The notes: generated by a model from the letters alone, not told the origin. A stretch of 64,000 nucleotides of DNA from Sulfoacidibacillus ferrooxidans (GCF_022606465.1 NZ_JALBUF010000006.1:1-64000); one strand, 5' to 3'. Positions 26,843 to 35,437 are shown, counted from the first letter of the stretch. Numbers and translations are program-made.

Positions 26843-27362
26843 GGTCAACCGCCCCTTCCCACGTCTGCCGCAAGATCCCTCGTCCCCGATAGAGCCGCGT
26901 CTTCACCGCAGACAAACTTATGTCAAGTACTTTTGAAATTTCATCCATTGATAAATCCTTCCCATAATGTAGCCAGACAACCTCCTGATAAATCATCGGG
27001 AGATGCGAGACTGCTTCCCATAATTCTTGACGTTGCACATCTTGCAACACGTCTCCCTCAACTGTATGTTGGGTAGCTACTTGTGGAAAATCATTGAATT
27101 CCTCTGGTCGCCGAGCTTTCTTGCGCAAGAAATCCTTTGCCGTATTGATCGCAATACGCAAAATCCACGTCCGATAACTGCTATCTTGTCGAAACGTATC
27201 AAGGTGATCAAATACCTTTATAAAGACTTCCTGACTAATATCCTCCGCCTGGTGATGATCGTGTACATACCCATAAACCACATGCAACACGTCAAGCCCG
27301 TACGTTTGCATTAACTCGCGCAAAAGTAACATGCGCTCTTCATCGCTGTATCCCGGCGTCAA
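26823..27362 (-). CDS. ECF RNA polymerase sigma factor
   Basis: A 179-residue ECF sigma. Region 2 includes HHQAEDISQEVFIKVFDHLDTF and SSYRTWILRIAINTAKDFLR (core binding and -10 recognition); region 4 includes LPMIYQEVVWLHYGKDLSMDEISKVLDISLSAVKTRLYRGR (HTH for -35). TTG 27362 has GAGGTGG 5 bases upstream; the frame begins three codons earlier with GTG. It overlaps the downstream anti-sigma gene. A textbook ECF promoter precedes it by about 30 bases, implying self-activation. The nearest groups are the SigW/SigV-like sigma factors for envelope stress. Confidence 0.92.
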   Translation of the reverse strand: MTPGYSDEERMLLLRELMQTYGLDVLHVVYGYVHDHHQAEDISQEVFIKVFDHLDTFRQDSSYRTWILRIAINTAKDFLRKKARRPEEFNDFPQVATQHTVEGDVLQDVQRQELWEAVSHLPMIYQEVVWLHYGKDLSMDEISKVLDISLSAVKTRLYRGRGILRQTWEGAVDRESSGR

Positions 27363-27392
27363 TACTTCCACCTCATTGCGATCTATAATAAA

Positions 27393-27419
27393 GACGCGTA
27401 TTCATCGTTATAGGTTACA
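27393..27419 (-). promoter_or_regulatory. ECF-type autoregulatory promoter
   Basis: Minus strand TGTAACC (27413-27419), 16 bases, then CGTC (27393-27396), followed by TTTAT. This matches the ECF consensus TGAAACY-N16/17-CGTC and lies directly before the ECF sigma gene. Confidence 0.75.
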
Positions 27420-27534
27420 CGGATATACGCCACCAATGCAATGCTCAGTTACACATATCATACAGACGTAGTCGAATAGATCCTCATTATGTTACATTGC
27501 AGGTAGAGATCACTTCAATAAGGAGTTCACCTCA

Positions 27535-27774
27535 TTGAAAAGAAAAGTTGAGTATTGTACTGGAAACCTTGATTATCATACAGATGATATGATCAAACAA
27601 TTACAGACACTAGACCCAGAGATCACAGTGAAAGAGTGGGGCTGTTTAGGAAACTGCCATCGCTGTTTTCGCGTTCCATTTTGCTTAATAGATGAATATG
27701 ACTTGATTGAAGCAGATACGATTGAACATTTATACACATTAGTTCTTAACAAATTGCAACATCCATCGGAGTGA
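27535..27774 (+). CDS. DUF1450 family protein (YuzB-like)
   Basis: A 79-residue cytosolic protein with the family pattern: VEYCTGNLDYHTDDM at the start and KEWGCLGNCHRCFRVPF in the middle. The CxxCxxC-type cluster (Cys at about 37, 41 and 44) suggests a thioredoxin-like or metal-binding fold; function unknown. The start is TTG with AAGGAG 9 bases upstream. Monocistronic; a palindromic terminator follows. Confidence 0.85.
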   Translation: MKRKVEYCTGNLDYHTDDMIKQLQTLDPEITVKEWGCLGNCHRCFRVPFCLIDEYDLIEADTIEHLYTLVLNKLQHPSE

Positions 27775-27803
27775 TCTGCTACCGCAAGCTCACAGGAACA
27801 TAA

Positions 27804-27832
27804 CAAGGAACGCCAAAGTGTGGCGTTCCTTG
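27804..27832. terminator. Hairpin between DUF1450 and DUF2922 genes
   Basis: CAAGGAACGCCA and its complement with a 5-base loop, perfect 12-bp arms. It is shared by converging genes; T tracts are weak. Confidence 0.6.
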
Positions 27833-27846
27833 CTACCGCGATTACG

Positions 27847-28068
27847 CTATTGACCAAGCGTAACTTGTGACGAACCACTACTATTAACCTTTGCCAATAC
27901 TTTTTTCACGATTCTCCCGGTAGGAAAAACGAAGATATTGGCCGCAACAATCGCATCCATAGCAGTCGTTATGTCTGTGGCGCTAATCGGCGTCTTCGGA
28001 TTAGGAATTTGCAAATGAACCGTTTTATTTAAATCGGTCAAAAAAGCGAGTTCCAATGTGTCTTTCAT
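27847..28068 (-). CDS. DUF2922 family protein
   Basis: A 73-residue protein with the family start KDTLELAFLTDLNKTVHLQIPNP and the end segment AMDAIVAANIFVFPTGRIV. DUF2922 proteins are small, cytosolic and of unknown function, commonly encoded next to DUF1659, as here. ATG 28068 is chosen because GGGGG lies 8 bases upstream; the frame opens 10 codons earlier without a proper ribosome site. Confidence 0.85.
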   Translation of the reverse strand: MKDTLELAFLTDLNKTVHLQIPNPKTPISATDITTAMDAIVAANIFVFPTGRIVKKVLAKVNSSGSSQVTLGQ

Positions 28069-28122
28069 GTTCATATCCCCCTTATCGTGTGTGTCCATCT
28101 TCTCAGCAGCTAGATGTTCGTC

Positions 28123-28521
28123 TCAAGCACTCGTAGTACCTGCTGCAGACGTCGTTGTTGTACTAGAAGTGCTCGCACTGCTTTGAGTACCAGAAGACGA
28201 TGTAGCGTTACTCGCGCTACCTTCTGTTCCAGTAGTAGTGGACGAACTGGAAGACGATGTCGTACTACCAGAACTAGTTGTGCTACTAGACGCACTAGAT
28301 GACGTATCAGGTGCAATCTGGACCGTATCTACACGTCCCATGACATAAACAGGATCTGCAAAAAGCGGTGTCAGAGCCTCGAGTACTTGGTTAATTGCAT
28401 CATCTGCAACTTCAACATCTACATGCGGGTATACTCGATTATGCAACTTAGGTTTTCCCGCAGCCGTTTGTCCTGTCTGTAGTTGTATCAACAAATGTCT
28501 ATTCATCGTAGTAACAACCAT
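28123..28521 (-). CDS. DUF1659 family protein with Ser/Thr-rich tail
   Basis: Residues 1-68 match DUF1659 (HLLIQLQTGQTAAGKPKLHNR, then DVEVADDAINQVLEALTPLF and VDTVQI). DUF1659 proteins usually end there at about 70 residues. This one continues for about 62 residues made almost only of Ser, Thr, Ala and Gly, encoded by repetitive AGT/ACT/GCA codons. There is no signal peptide or anchor. ATG 28521 has GGGGGAG 8 bases upstream; the longer open frame is not coding and would overlap the divergent gene. Paired with DUF2922 downstream (54 bases). Confidence 0.8.
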   Translation of the reverse strand: MVVTTMNRHLLIQLQTGQTAAGKPKLHNRVYPHVDVEVADDAINQVLEALTPLFADPVYVMGRVDTVQIAPDTSSSASSSTTSSGSTTSSSSSSTTTGTEGSASNATSSSGTQSSASTSSTTTTSAAGTTSA

Positions 28522-28654
28522 CAACAATCTCCCCCTATCTGGAGTCCCCACCACTGTCGGCCGATCAGCGTGTTCACTCTCTATCATCAAAAGTGCCGAT
28601 ATCAAAATGGCGAGGGGACAACAACGTGGTATACTAATGGCTAGGAGGTAGTCC

Positions 28655-29962
28655 ATGGGACACATCAAGCGAACGTTACGAACAATCCTATATAAATTTG
28701 GCGTTGCTGGACTGGCCATGATTTCAGGCCTTTTTTTAGTGCCACGCTATCTATCTGTACACGATAATGGGATTTATAAACTGGTACTTGTATATTTTCA
28801 ACTAGCCGCAACTTATTTGGCCGGTTATGGTAATTATTTTAACTATGGAATTAATCGCTTAAAACTAGATCGCGCTGCAGTCATCGGCGTCATTATGCGC
28901 ATTTTTTTACAAATAGCCATAGCAGTAGGTGCTTTAGCGATCGTCGTTGCACTTTTTGCCACGCGGAATTCTGTGCTTATCTATGTATTATTTGCCCTCG
29001 TTGGCATTCCTTTAGCAGTGTTATTCGCTTATTCCACCAAACTCATTCAAGCCTTAAATGAGATTGACTGGTTAAACCGACTCAATACCGTGCAAATATT
29101 GACCTTCGTCATTTTTGCCATAGGTCTCACCATATGGCGCCATGTGGATCCAAGCATCTCACCTTATCTACTACTACTAACATTTAGTGCTTGGCTCTTA
29201 TCCTATATCATTTCTGCTACTACAGCAGTAACAACGGCAAGGCGTGTGCTAGGCATTCGCCTGCGACCAAGTAAGCATCCAGACATTAAAAAATCAATTA
29301 TCACATATGGCCGTAAGACATCATTACAACAATTACTTACACAGTTTAATTTACGCGGAGATGTGATTCTAGTAGGCATTCTTGCAGGAACGACCGCCAC
29401 TAGCTTATATGCGATGGCGGTCACTGCATCTGAAGTTCTCTGGCATATTTCTTCAAGCATTTCTTTACTCATCTATGCGCGCATCGCTTCGGAAGAACGT
29501 AACGGATCCATTGAACTAGTCGAACGCACCTTTCGCATGACGATGATCTTATTAATCAGTGCCGCTACTGTCATGCTATTCACTGTTCCACCGCTCATTC
29601 ACTTTGCACTGAGTGGTCGTTATGATCGTTCCATACCAGCCTTTCAAATTCTCATCGTTGGCACGATCGTATATGGCGTAACCAATTTATTTACACAGTT
29701 TTGCACAGATCAGCTTGGAAAAGTGCATTTCCCACTGTATATGCAGCTAACAAGTATTGCAACCAATACTGTATTATGCTTGATACTCATCCCGCGCATC
29801 GGTTTTTTAGGCGGTGCGATCGCATCTACCTCTGCATATTTTGTAGGGTTTTTTATGTCCGTCGCCTACTTTTTGCGACAAACAAAGCGCAGTGCCCGTT
29901 CCTTGTTTTTGTTCTCTAAAGCAGATCGCGCGTTATTGCAAAGATTGCGCACGCGCGCGTGA
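28655..29962 (+). CDS. MOP-superfamily polysaccharide/lipid flippase (Wzx/MATE-like)
   Basis: A 435-residue membrane protein with about 12 helices; the start AGLAMISGLFLVPRYLSVHDNGIYKL is typical of the polysaccharide-export branch of the MOP superfamily, which moves lipid-linked sugars across the membrane. AGGAGG precedes the ATG. It stands alone with no glycosyltransferases nearby, so the substrate cannot be guessed. Its 3' end overlaps the tail of the convergent C26 hydrolase gene by 30 bases. Confidence 0.85.
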   Translation: MGHIKRTLRTILYKFGVAGLAMISGLFLVPRYLSVHDNGIYKLVLVYFQLAATYLAGYGNYFNYGINRLKLDRAAVIGVIMRIFLQIAIAVGALAIVVALFATRNSVLIYVLFALVGIPLAVLFAYSTKLIQALNEIDWLNRLNTVQILTFVIFAIGLTIWRHVDPSISPYLLLLTFSAWLLSYIISATTAVTTARRVLGIRLRPSKHPDIKKSIITYGRKTSLQQLLTQFNLRGDVILVGILAGTTATSLYAMAVTASEVLWHISSSISLLIYARIASEERNGSIELVERTFRMTMILLISAATVMLFTVPPLIHFALSGRYDRSIPAFQILIVGTIVYGVTNLFTQFCTDQLGKVHFPLYMQLTSIATNTVLCLILIPRIGFLGGAIASTSAYFVGFFMSVAYFLRQTKRSARSLFLFSKADRALLQRLRTRA

Positions 29963-30661
29963 AGCCTCCACAACACCTGTGAATAAGCGCGCATGTTCTG
30001 GGTATTTGCGCCAAAGATTTTCCGGATGCCACTGCACACCAACAATAAAACGATATCCTGGATGCTCAATCGCTTCTACTAACCCATCATGACTTCGACC
30101 ACTAATCACAAAGCCCGGAGCCAGAGCAGAGACAGCTTGATGATGGAACGTGTTAACCATCACTTCAGGCGCCCCCATCAAAGCGTGCAAGCGCGACCCT
30201 TCGACTAGGGATACGCTGTGTGCTACATGATCGCGAGGCGCTTTTTGTGCGTGCTGCAATCTCCCTGACCATTCTCTCAAAAGATCCTGATACAGCGTTC
30301 CACCCATCACTGCATTTACAATCTGAATTCCTCTGCAAATAGCTAAAATTGGCTTATCTAATGCAACCATTTGCACAATTAACATCGCTTCCATGGCATC
30401 CCGCAGTGGGCTAATCTCCCCAAGTCCAAGTCGCGGTTCTTCATGAAATAACTGTGGAGCAATATCTGAGCCACCAGTTAATATCAATCCATCAAGGCGA
30501 TTTGCCAATTCTACTATTGCTTCTTTGTCGGCGGTCAGCGGAAGGACTAAAGGCAATCCCCCCGCTGCATATACACCATCCGTATAGTCCTGACCGACAA
30601 ACTCCCCGGGAATACCATTTTTCACATACTCGTTTACCGTAAGTCCTATGAGTGGCCGCAT
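29933..30661 (-). CDS. Class I glutamine amidotransferase-like gamma-glutamyl hydrolase (peptidase C26)
   Basis: A 242-residue PuuD-type hydrolase. Catalytic Cys in ILAICRGIQIVNAVMGGTLYQD, His and Glu in FIVGVQWHPENLW near the end, and GLILTGGSDIAPQLF. The family cleaves gamma-glutamyl bonds, for example gamma-glutamyl-GABA. The ATG has GGGGAG 11 bases upstream. It lies 25 bases downstream of ahcY on the same strand; its tail overlaps the convergent flippase gene. Confidence 0.9.
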   Translation of the reverse strand: MRPLIGLTVNEYVKNGIPGEFVGQDYTDGVYAAGGLPLVLPLTADKEAIVELANRLDGLILTGGSDIAPQLFHEEPRLGLGEISPLRDAMEAMLIVQMVALDKPILAICRGIQIVNAVMGGTLYQDLLREWSGRLQHAQKAPRDHVAHSVSLVEGSRLHALMGAPEVMVNTFHHQAVSALAPGFVISGRSHDGLVEAIEHPGYRFIVGVQWHPENLWRKYPEHARLFTGVVEASRARAQSLQ

Positions 30662-30686
30662 CGTTGATCTATCTCCCCATCCTCAT

Positions 30687-31979
30687 CTATGGAGCAACAT
30701 CTTCATGCCCCCAACTGGCAAGATATGCACGTTGCTCTGTACTAAGTTCATCAATCTTTACGCCAGTCGCAGCCAAACGCATCCGCGCCACCTGCTCATC
30801 GAGCATTTGCGGTAAACGGTGCACGCCTGGTGTTAGTGACCCTTCGTGTACATAACGTAAAGCAAGCGCTTGTAATGCGAACGTCATGTCCATAACTTCT
30901 GCCGGATGTCCATCACCCGCTGCTAGGTTGACCAATCGGCCTTCTGCCAGCAAATAAATTTTACGTCCATCTTGCATCTTGAATTCTTCTACATTTTTAC
31001 GTGCGACTTGCACTGAAACTGCACGTTCACGCAATGCAGGGATACTGATCTCCACATCAAAATGTCCCGCGTTAGCCAAAATTGCTCCATCTTTCATCAC
31101 ATCAAAATGTTCGCCTACGATACAATCTTTATCGCCTGTAACCGTAATAAAAAAGTCGCCATGCTTGGCAGCCTCAACCATCGGCATCACCGCATAGCCA
31201 TCCATGACAGCTTCAAGTGCCTTGATTGGATCTACTTCACACACAATCACTTTTGCACCAAGTGCCGCAGCGCGTAGCGATACGCCTTTACCACACCATC
31301 CATAGCCAATGACCACCGCTGTTTTACCAGCGACTACAAGATTGGTCGTACGCATAATACCGTCCCATACGGATTGTCCAGTTCCATAGCGATTATCAAA
31401 TAAATACTTAGAGTATGCATCGTTGACAGCAATCATAGGAAACTTCAATACACCTTGCTCTTCCATCGCCCGCAAGCGCAAGATACCAGTCGTTGTTTCT
31501 TCGCATCCACCTTTAATTTCTGCAGTCTGCGCCAACCGTTCGCGATGCAATGTTGACACTAAATCGCCACCATCATCAATGACAAGTGTGGGATGAAAAT
31601 CAAGCGCTGCTTGGATATGATGATTGTATTCCTCCGTCGTCGCGCCGTACCATGCGTAAGCGTAAATTCCATCGTGCACAAGTCCTGCTACCACATCATC
31701 TTGCGTCGATAAGGGATTCGAAGCGACAACAGCAACCTTCGCACCGCCCGCCTTAACAACTTTCGCCAAATACGCCGTTTTAGCTTCTAAATGCAAACAA
31801 ATCACTACATTTTGACCGGCAAAAGGCTGTTCTTTGCTAAATTGCTCTTCGAGTGAACGCAAAAGTGGCATGCGCTCCTTTACCCAAGCAATTTTTTGCA
31901 ACCCGTCAGGATATAATTCATAATTGTGAATTCGCGAAGCTGCTACTACATCGATCTCCGTACCCACTGTGTGACTCAA
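30687..31979 (-). CDS. ahcY: Adenosylhomocysteinase
   Basis: NAD-dependent enzyme that splits S-adenosylhomocysteine into homocysteine and adenosine, clearing the product inhibitor of methyltransferases. NAD loop in VVIGYGWCGKGVSLRAAALG; other marks are HLEAKTAYLAK, VNDAYSKYLFDNRYGTGQS, NAGHFDVEI and the C-terminal MTFALQALALRY. The start is set at TTG 31979 (430 residues) with AAGGTGG 9-10 bases upstream; the frame extends 10 codons more to another TTG with a poor site. No SAH riboswitch is visible in the 73 bases before it. Confidence 0.94.
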   Translation of the reverse strand: MSHTVGTEIDVVAASRIHNYELYPDGLQKIAWVKERMPLLRSLEEQFSKEQPFAGQNVVICLHLEAKTAYLAKVVKAGGAKVAVVASNPLSTQDDVVAGLVHDGIYAYAWYGATTEEYNHHIQAALDFHPTLVIDDGGDLVSTLHRERLAQTAEIKGGCEETTTGILRLRAMEEQGVLKFPMIAVNDAYSKYLFDNRYGTGQSVWDGIMRTTNLVVAGKTAVVIGYGWCGKGVSLRAAALGAKVIVCEVDPIKALEAVMDGYAVMPMVEAAKHGDFFITVTGDKDCIVGEHFDVMKDGAILANAGHFDVEISIPALRERAVSVQVARKNVEEFKMQDGRKIYLLAEGRLVNLAAGDGHPAEVMDMTFALQALALRYVHEGSLTPGVHRLPQMLDEQVARMRLAATGVKIDELSTEQRAYLASWGHEDVAP

Positions 31980-32052
31980 GAATGAGATACCACCTTCCGT
32001 AAATTTCAACTCTCTACAAGATTACTACGTTTTCGTCATCTCGCAAAGTACC

Positions 32053-32337
32053 TTACCAACCGATCAACGTTGTGATTAAGTATGTAGCAGGCGGTAAAGC
32101 AAATGCCGCAAAGAGAATCCCCTGCAGCCATGGGTCATGCACATGATCCGGTTCCTTCTTCCGAAGTGAAAAGACGGACATCACGATCAACACCCATAAA
32201 ACAATACATGCTACCACTTCAAAAGGCGCCATCACACTTCCAATGTACTGATACATTGTGCCTGTCCATACTAGATGACTTAAACTCACTCCATATAGCA
32301 AAAGAATGCCAAATTGCAGTTTTTTTTCTGATAGCAT
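32053..32337 (-). CDS. Short TIGR03943/YcgQ-like membrane protein
   Basis: A 94-residue protein with three hydrophobic helices (about 8-28, 36-57, 72-92) and a charged loop KKEPDHVHDPW. It sits directly after a YcgR-like permease, the place usually held by TIGR03943 (YcgQ-type) proteins, whose N-terminal membrane part it resembles. Those proteins run to about 250 residues with a soluble C-terminal domain, which is absent here; the frame ends cleanly at GW. GGGGGTGG precedes the ATG, one base after the permease stop. It is either a shortened form or a distinct small partner. Confidence 0.6.
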   Translation of the reverse strand: MLSEKKLQFGILLLYGVSLSHLVWTGTMYQYIGSVMAPFEVVACIVLWVLIVMSVFSLRKKEPDHVHDPWLQGILFAAFALPPATYLITTLIGW

Positions 32338-32338
32338 C

Positions 32339-33343
32339 TTATAGCCACCCCCCCGTAAAGAAGCGATTCACCAGTAATGCAACGCTAAAAATCATAACTG
32401 CTGTAAGCGGTAAGCCAACTGCCATCGTCTTCTTAGAAAAAACCTGAGGCATAAGCATTAAATTGCGAACATCAATCATTTGGCCTGCCAATAAAAACGC
32501 CATCACAGCTCCAGGGGAAAAAATAGTCGTTAAACTTGCTGCTACAAAAGCATCTGCTTCAGAACAAAGTGAAAATGCACTGCCAAGGATCATCAGTAAT
32601 ACAATTGACCAAACGGAGTGTTGAGTGAAGGTGGTAACCGCATGCATAGGCCATAAACCTTGCGCAATTGCAGCAAATAAGGCACTAATCACGAAAAATG
32701 GACCCACTGCAAAGAGTTCTTCTATCGAATGATCTGTTGCATGTCTCCATTTTGACAAGCCCTTAACGTCTTGATGATCATGGTTTGGATGAACAGCATT
32801 CCACTTCTCCAGTAGACCCTCTTCCCGAAAGTGAACCGCTATCCCAGTAACTATTGCAATGATTAAGGCAGCCCCCGCTCTTAACAAGACCCACGACCAC
32901 TGCTGATGGAATGCAATAAACGTAGAGATCAGAGCCACTAAATTAATCGTTGGTGTCCCTAGCGCAAAGGTAAACGCGACTGATTCGCCGACCCCCTTAC
33001 GGCGCAGACTCCGCGCCACGGGGATGGTTCCGCAATCACAAACTGGCACTACAAGACCCATGATGCTAGCTGTCATCCGCCCTGACAGAGAATCTGATAA
33101 TAATGCTGATAAGTGGTTAGACCCCACCCACGTTTCAATAATCGAAGAAAGCATGGCACCCAGCAAAATAAATGGGAACGCTTCCCACACAATGCTTTGA
33201 AATAAACTCTTCACCATATGCGCATTCATCAGTGGATGAACAGCACCATGGCTATAAACAGCAATCGCAATAAAACAACCTGCGATTAACGCGATCAAAG
33301 CAAGCGTCCTAACTTTGGCTCCAACGAGTCCTCCATGAACCAA
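32339..33343 (-). CDS. DUF318/UPF0718 family permease (YcgR/YraQ-like)
   Basis: A 334-residue membrane protein with about 8-10 helices. The family signature is MGLVVPVCDCGTIPVARSLRRKGV (CDCG motif) followed by AFTFALGTPTINLVAL and a second CSEADAFVAASL half. Proteins of this family are linked to metal or metalloid handling in some species, but the substrate is unproven. The start is TTG with GGCGGGGG upstream. It forms an operon with the short YcgQ-like gene. The promoter region holds nested inverted repeats (ACTCA/TGAGT within TGTGTAAACA/TGTTTGTACACA). Confidence 0.85.
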   Translation of the reverse strand: MVHGGLVGAKVRTLALIALIAGCFIAIAVYSHGAVHPLMNAHMVKSLFQSIVWEAFPFILLGAMLSSIIETWVGSNHLSALLSDSLSGRMTASIMGLVVPVCDCGTIPVARSLRRKGVGESVAFTFALGTPTINLVALISTFIAFHQQWSWVLLRAGAALIIAIVTGIAVHFREEGLLEKWNAVHPNHDHQDVKGLSKWRHATDHSIEELFAVGPFFVISALFAAIAQGLWPMHAVTTFTQHSVWSIVLLMILGSAFSLCSEADAFVAASLTTIFSPGAVMAFLLAGQMIDVRNLMLMPQVFSKKTMAVGLPLTAVMIFSVALLVNRFFTGGWL

Positions 33344-33443
33344 AACGCCCCCGCCTCTCTTGTGTAAACATACAACTCAGCAAAGTGAGTGTTTGTACAC
33401 ATTATTCAAAGGCGAGGTGGGACATGCCATGAAATGCAAATAA

Positions 33444-33461
33444 GGCTGATCATTATCAGCC
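33444..33461 (-). terminator. Hairpin after the ndoAI-ndoA operon
   Basis: GGCTGAT-CATT-ATCAGCC, perfect 7-bp arms, followed on the minus strand by TTATTTGC, 39 bases past the ndoA stop. The core TGATCATTATCA also resembles half of a Fur-type box, so a regulatory role for the downstream permease is a weaker alternative. Confidence 0.45.
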
Positions 33462-33499
33462 TACTCCTAGTCACAGATCAACGATCCGGGCGTATATTA

Positions 33500-33850
33500 T
33501 TAAAAATCGACCAAACCAAGACTAATCTGCAATCCTTCATTCACCTTGTGCATTAACTCATCATCGAGATGAGTAATCTTCTCAGTGAGACGTTGCTTAT
33601 CAATCGTGCGTATCTGTTCGAGTAAAACCACTGAATCGCGTTCTAGTCCATATGCAGAAGCAGCAATCTCGACGTGAGTCGGTAACTTAGCTTTCTGAAT
33701 CTGCGCGGTAATCGCTGCAATAATTACAGTCGGACTAAAACGATTGCCAATGTTGTTTTGGATGATCAATACAGGGCGAAACCCACCTTGCTCAGAGCCA
33801 ACGACCGGTGATAGATCAGCATAGTACACGTCACCGCGCTTGACGTTCAT
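33500..33850 (-). CDS. ndoA: Type II toxin EndoA (MazF family mRNA interferase)
   Basis: Sequence-specific endoribonuclease. At 116 residues from ATG 33850 it has exactly the expected length, and almost every segment matches Bacillus Endo[55 protein letters not shown] and [16 protein letters not shown]. The longer frame (to 33919) lies inside the antitoxin gene and is not used. It begins four bases after the antitoxin stop. GGGGTG lies upstream. Third gene of alr-ndoAI-ndoA. Confidence 0.97.
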   Translation of the reverse strand: MNVKRGDVYYADLSPVVGSEQGGFRPVLIIQNNIGNRFSPTVIIAAITAQIQKAKLPTHVEIAASAYGLERDSVVLLEQIRTIDKQRLTEKITHLDDELMHKVNEGLQISLGLVDF

Positions 33851-33854
33851 ACGC

Positions 33855-34127
33855 CTACACCCCACTAACCAATCGTTGTGCAATTCGCTCCGCCTCAGCT
33901 TCTGCTGCAAATGCCTCATCAGCTAAATGCAAGTTAATCACAGCCATTTCTTGATATCCTTGCTGCAATAGTTCACGAATCCGTTGCTTCTTGCGTTCCC
34001 GCAGGTACATAGCAGTTGCTTGACGAATCAAATCACTGCGCGTATTGCGCTCCTGCGCAACAAGCACATCAACTTCATCTAATAGATATGGTGGCATACT
34101 GATGGCAATCCGCCGTGATCTAGACAA
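33855..34127 (-). CDS. ndoAI: Type II antitoxin EndoAI (ribbon-helix-helix)
   Basis: A 90-residue RHH-fold antitoxin that neutralises EndoA. The fold is seen in [20 protein letters not shown] and [18 protein letters not shown]; the C-terminal toxin-binding part ends [12 protein letters not shown] as in Bacillus. The start is set at TTG 34127 because GGGGG lies 8 bases upstream and the family begins just before the RHH strand; the open frame extends to 34175 without a site. It lies between alr and ndoA on one transcript. Confidence 0.9.
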   Translation of the reverse strand: MSRSRRIAISMPPYLLDEVDVLVAQERNTRSDLIRQATAMYLRERKKQRIRELLQQGYQEMAVINLHLADEAFAAEAEAERIAQRLVSGV

Positions 34128-34195
34128 TACGAGATCCCCCTTACTGCCTACAAGTCCGTACATATTATATCGCACTTACTGGTCAAACATCCAGT

Positions 34196-35380
34196 TCATT
34201 GGCGATCTTCTGCTAAATTTTCCGCGGGAATGATCACTCTTGGCACTCGTGCCGTTATTCGACATAAAAGTTCATAGGGAATCGTATCGAGTTGTTCTGT
34301 CGCTTGAAGGATCGAGCCACACCCTTCATCTGCCCCGTACAATGTGACAATATCACCTACTTGCACAACAAGATCCGTCACTTTAATCATCAACTGATCC
34401 ATGCATACGCGACCAACAATCTGAGCACATTGCCCATTAACAAGAACTCGACCAAGATTGGACAGATCCCGTGGAATCCCATCCCCATATCCAATGGCTA
34501 CAGTTGCAATCACTTCCGGACGAGTAGCAATATACGTGCGACCATAGCTGACTGCCTCGCCCGGCATGATGTCCACGATGCGCGTAATACGAGAACGCAC
34601 AGCCATCACAGAATGCAAGGTAAGATCAGCATCAACTATAGGTAAAGGTTGATACCCATACATAGCAATACCAAAGCGAACCATATCGTACTGATAGCGT
34701 GGATTACGTAATGCTGCTGCGCTGTTGGCCGCATGGACAATAGGAATGATGATCCCTAGTTCACGCACGGCCTGCAAGACTTCTTCAAAACGCATCCGCT
34801 GCTGCTCCACAAAAGGAACAATAGTACTCCCGTTTTCTTGATCAGAGGGCTCTAGTAATTCAAATAATTCTTCATCTGATGTAGCAAAATGCGTATAAAT
34901 ACCTTCTAATATAATCCTCGAAGACTCGTTTGCCACCTGTACTAATTGCACGACATCCTCGATGTGGCGTAAACCAAGCCGCGTCATTCCAGTGTCAATT
35001 TTCACGTGAATCCGCGCTTGTTTATGACACGCCTCTGCTGCCTCTTGTAACCACAAAAGATCCTGCATACTACCCACAGAAGCCGTCAAACGATGCGCCA
35101 ATGCAGCACTTGCGCCTTCTTCTGATAGTGCACCAAAAACGAGAATATCTGCAGTAATAGAAGCTTCACGAAGCACAGCGCCTTCTTCAAAAGAGGCCAC
35201 GCCTAGCTGCTGCGCACCTGCACGCAAAGCTGTTTTACTGATCTCCACAGCTCCATGGCCATATGCATCTGCCTTTACAGTCGCCATAAAACGCACATGA
35301 GGAAGAAGTTGCTTTTTTAATATACTTACATTATGGGCAAAATGCTGCAAATTGATTTCCGCCCAAGTTTGTCTCCACAT
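34196..35380 (-). CDS. alr: Alanine racemase
   Basis: PLP enzyme making D-alanine for peptidoglycan. The PLP lysine is in FMATVKADAYGHGAVE near residue 39; the partner tyrosine region is EAVSYGRTYIA, and AIGYGDGIPR, then GRVCMDQLMIKV are standard. ATG 35380 (394 residues) has GGGTG 6 bases upstream; the frame opens nine codons earlier. First of the alr-ndoAI-ndoA genes, preceded by the YdcC-like lipoprotein gene. Confidence 0.95.
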   Translation of the reverse strand: MWRQTWAEINLQHFAHNVSILKKQLLPHVRFMATVKADAYGHGAVEISKTALRAGAQQLGVASFEEGAVLREASITADILVFGALSEEGASAALAHRLTASVGSMQDLLWLQEAAEACHKQARIHVKIDTGMTRLGLRHIEDVVQLVQVANESSRIILEGIYTHFATSDEELFELLEPSDQENGSTIVPFVEQQRMRFEEVLQAVRELGIIIPIVHAANSAAALRNPRYQYDMVRFGIAMYGYQPLPIVDADLTLHSVMAVRSRITRIVDIMPGEAVSYGRTYIATRPEVIATVAIGYGDGIPRDLSNLGRVLVNGQCAQIVGRVCMDQLMIKVTDLVVQVGDIVTLYGADEGCGSILQATEQLDTIPYELLCRITARVPRVIIPAENLAEDRQ

Positions 35381-35437
35381 AGTCTTCACCCATGTAGAGA
35401 ATACCACAAATCAAGACGATCTGATCCGCAAATCGCA

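Noticed and set aside
28528-28719. N-terminal extension of the DUF1659 frame up to 28719
   Set aside because: The added 66 residues resemble no family, would overlap the divergent flippase start, and a strong ribosome site marks the start at 28521.
33444-33461. Fur/Zur box for the permease operon
   Set aside because: It resembles only part of a Fur box and fits better as a hairpin after ndoA; it lies about 100 bases from the permease start.
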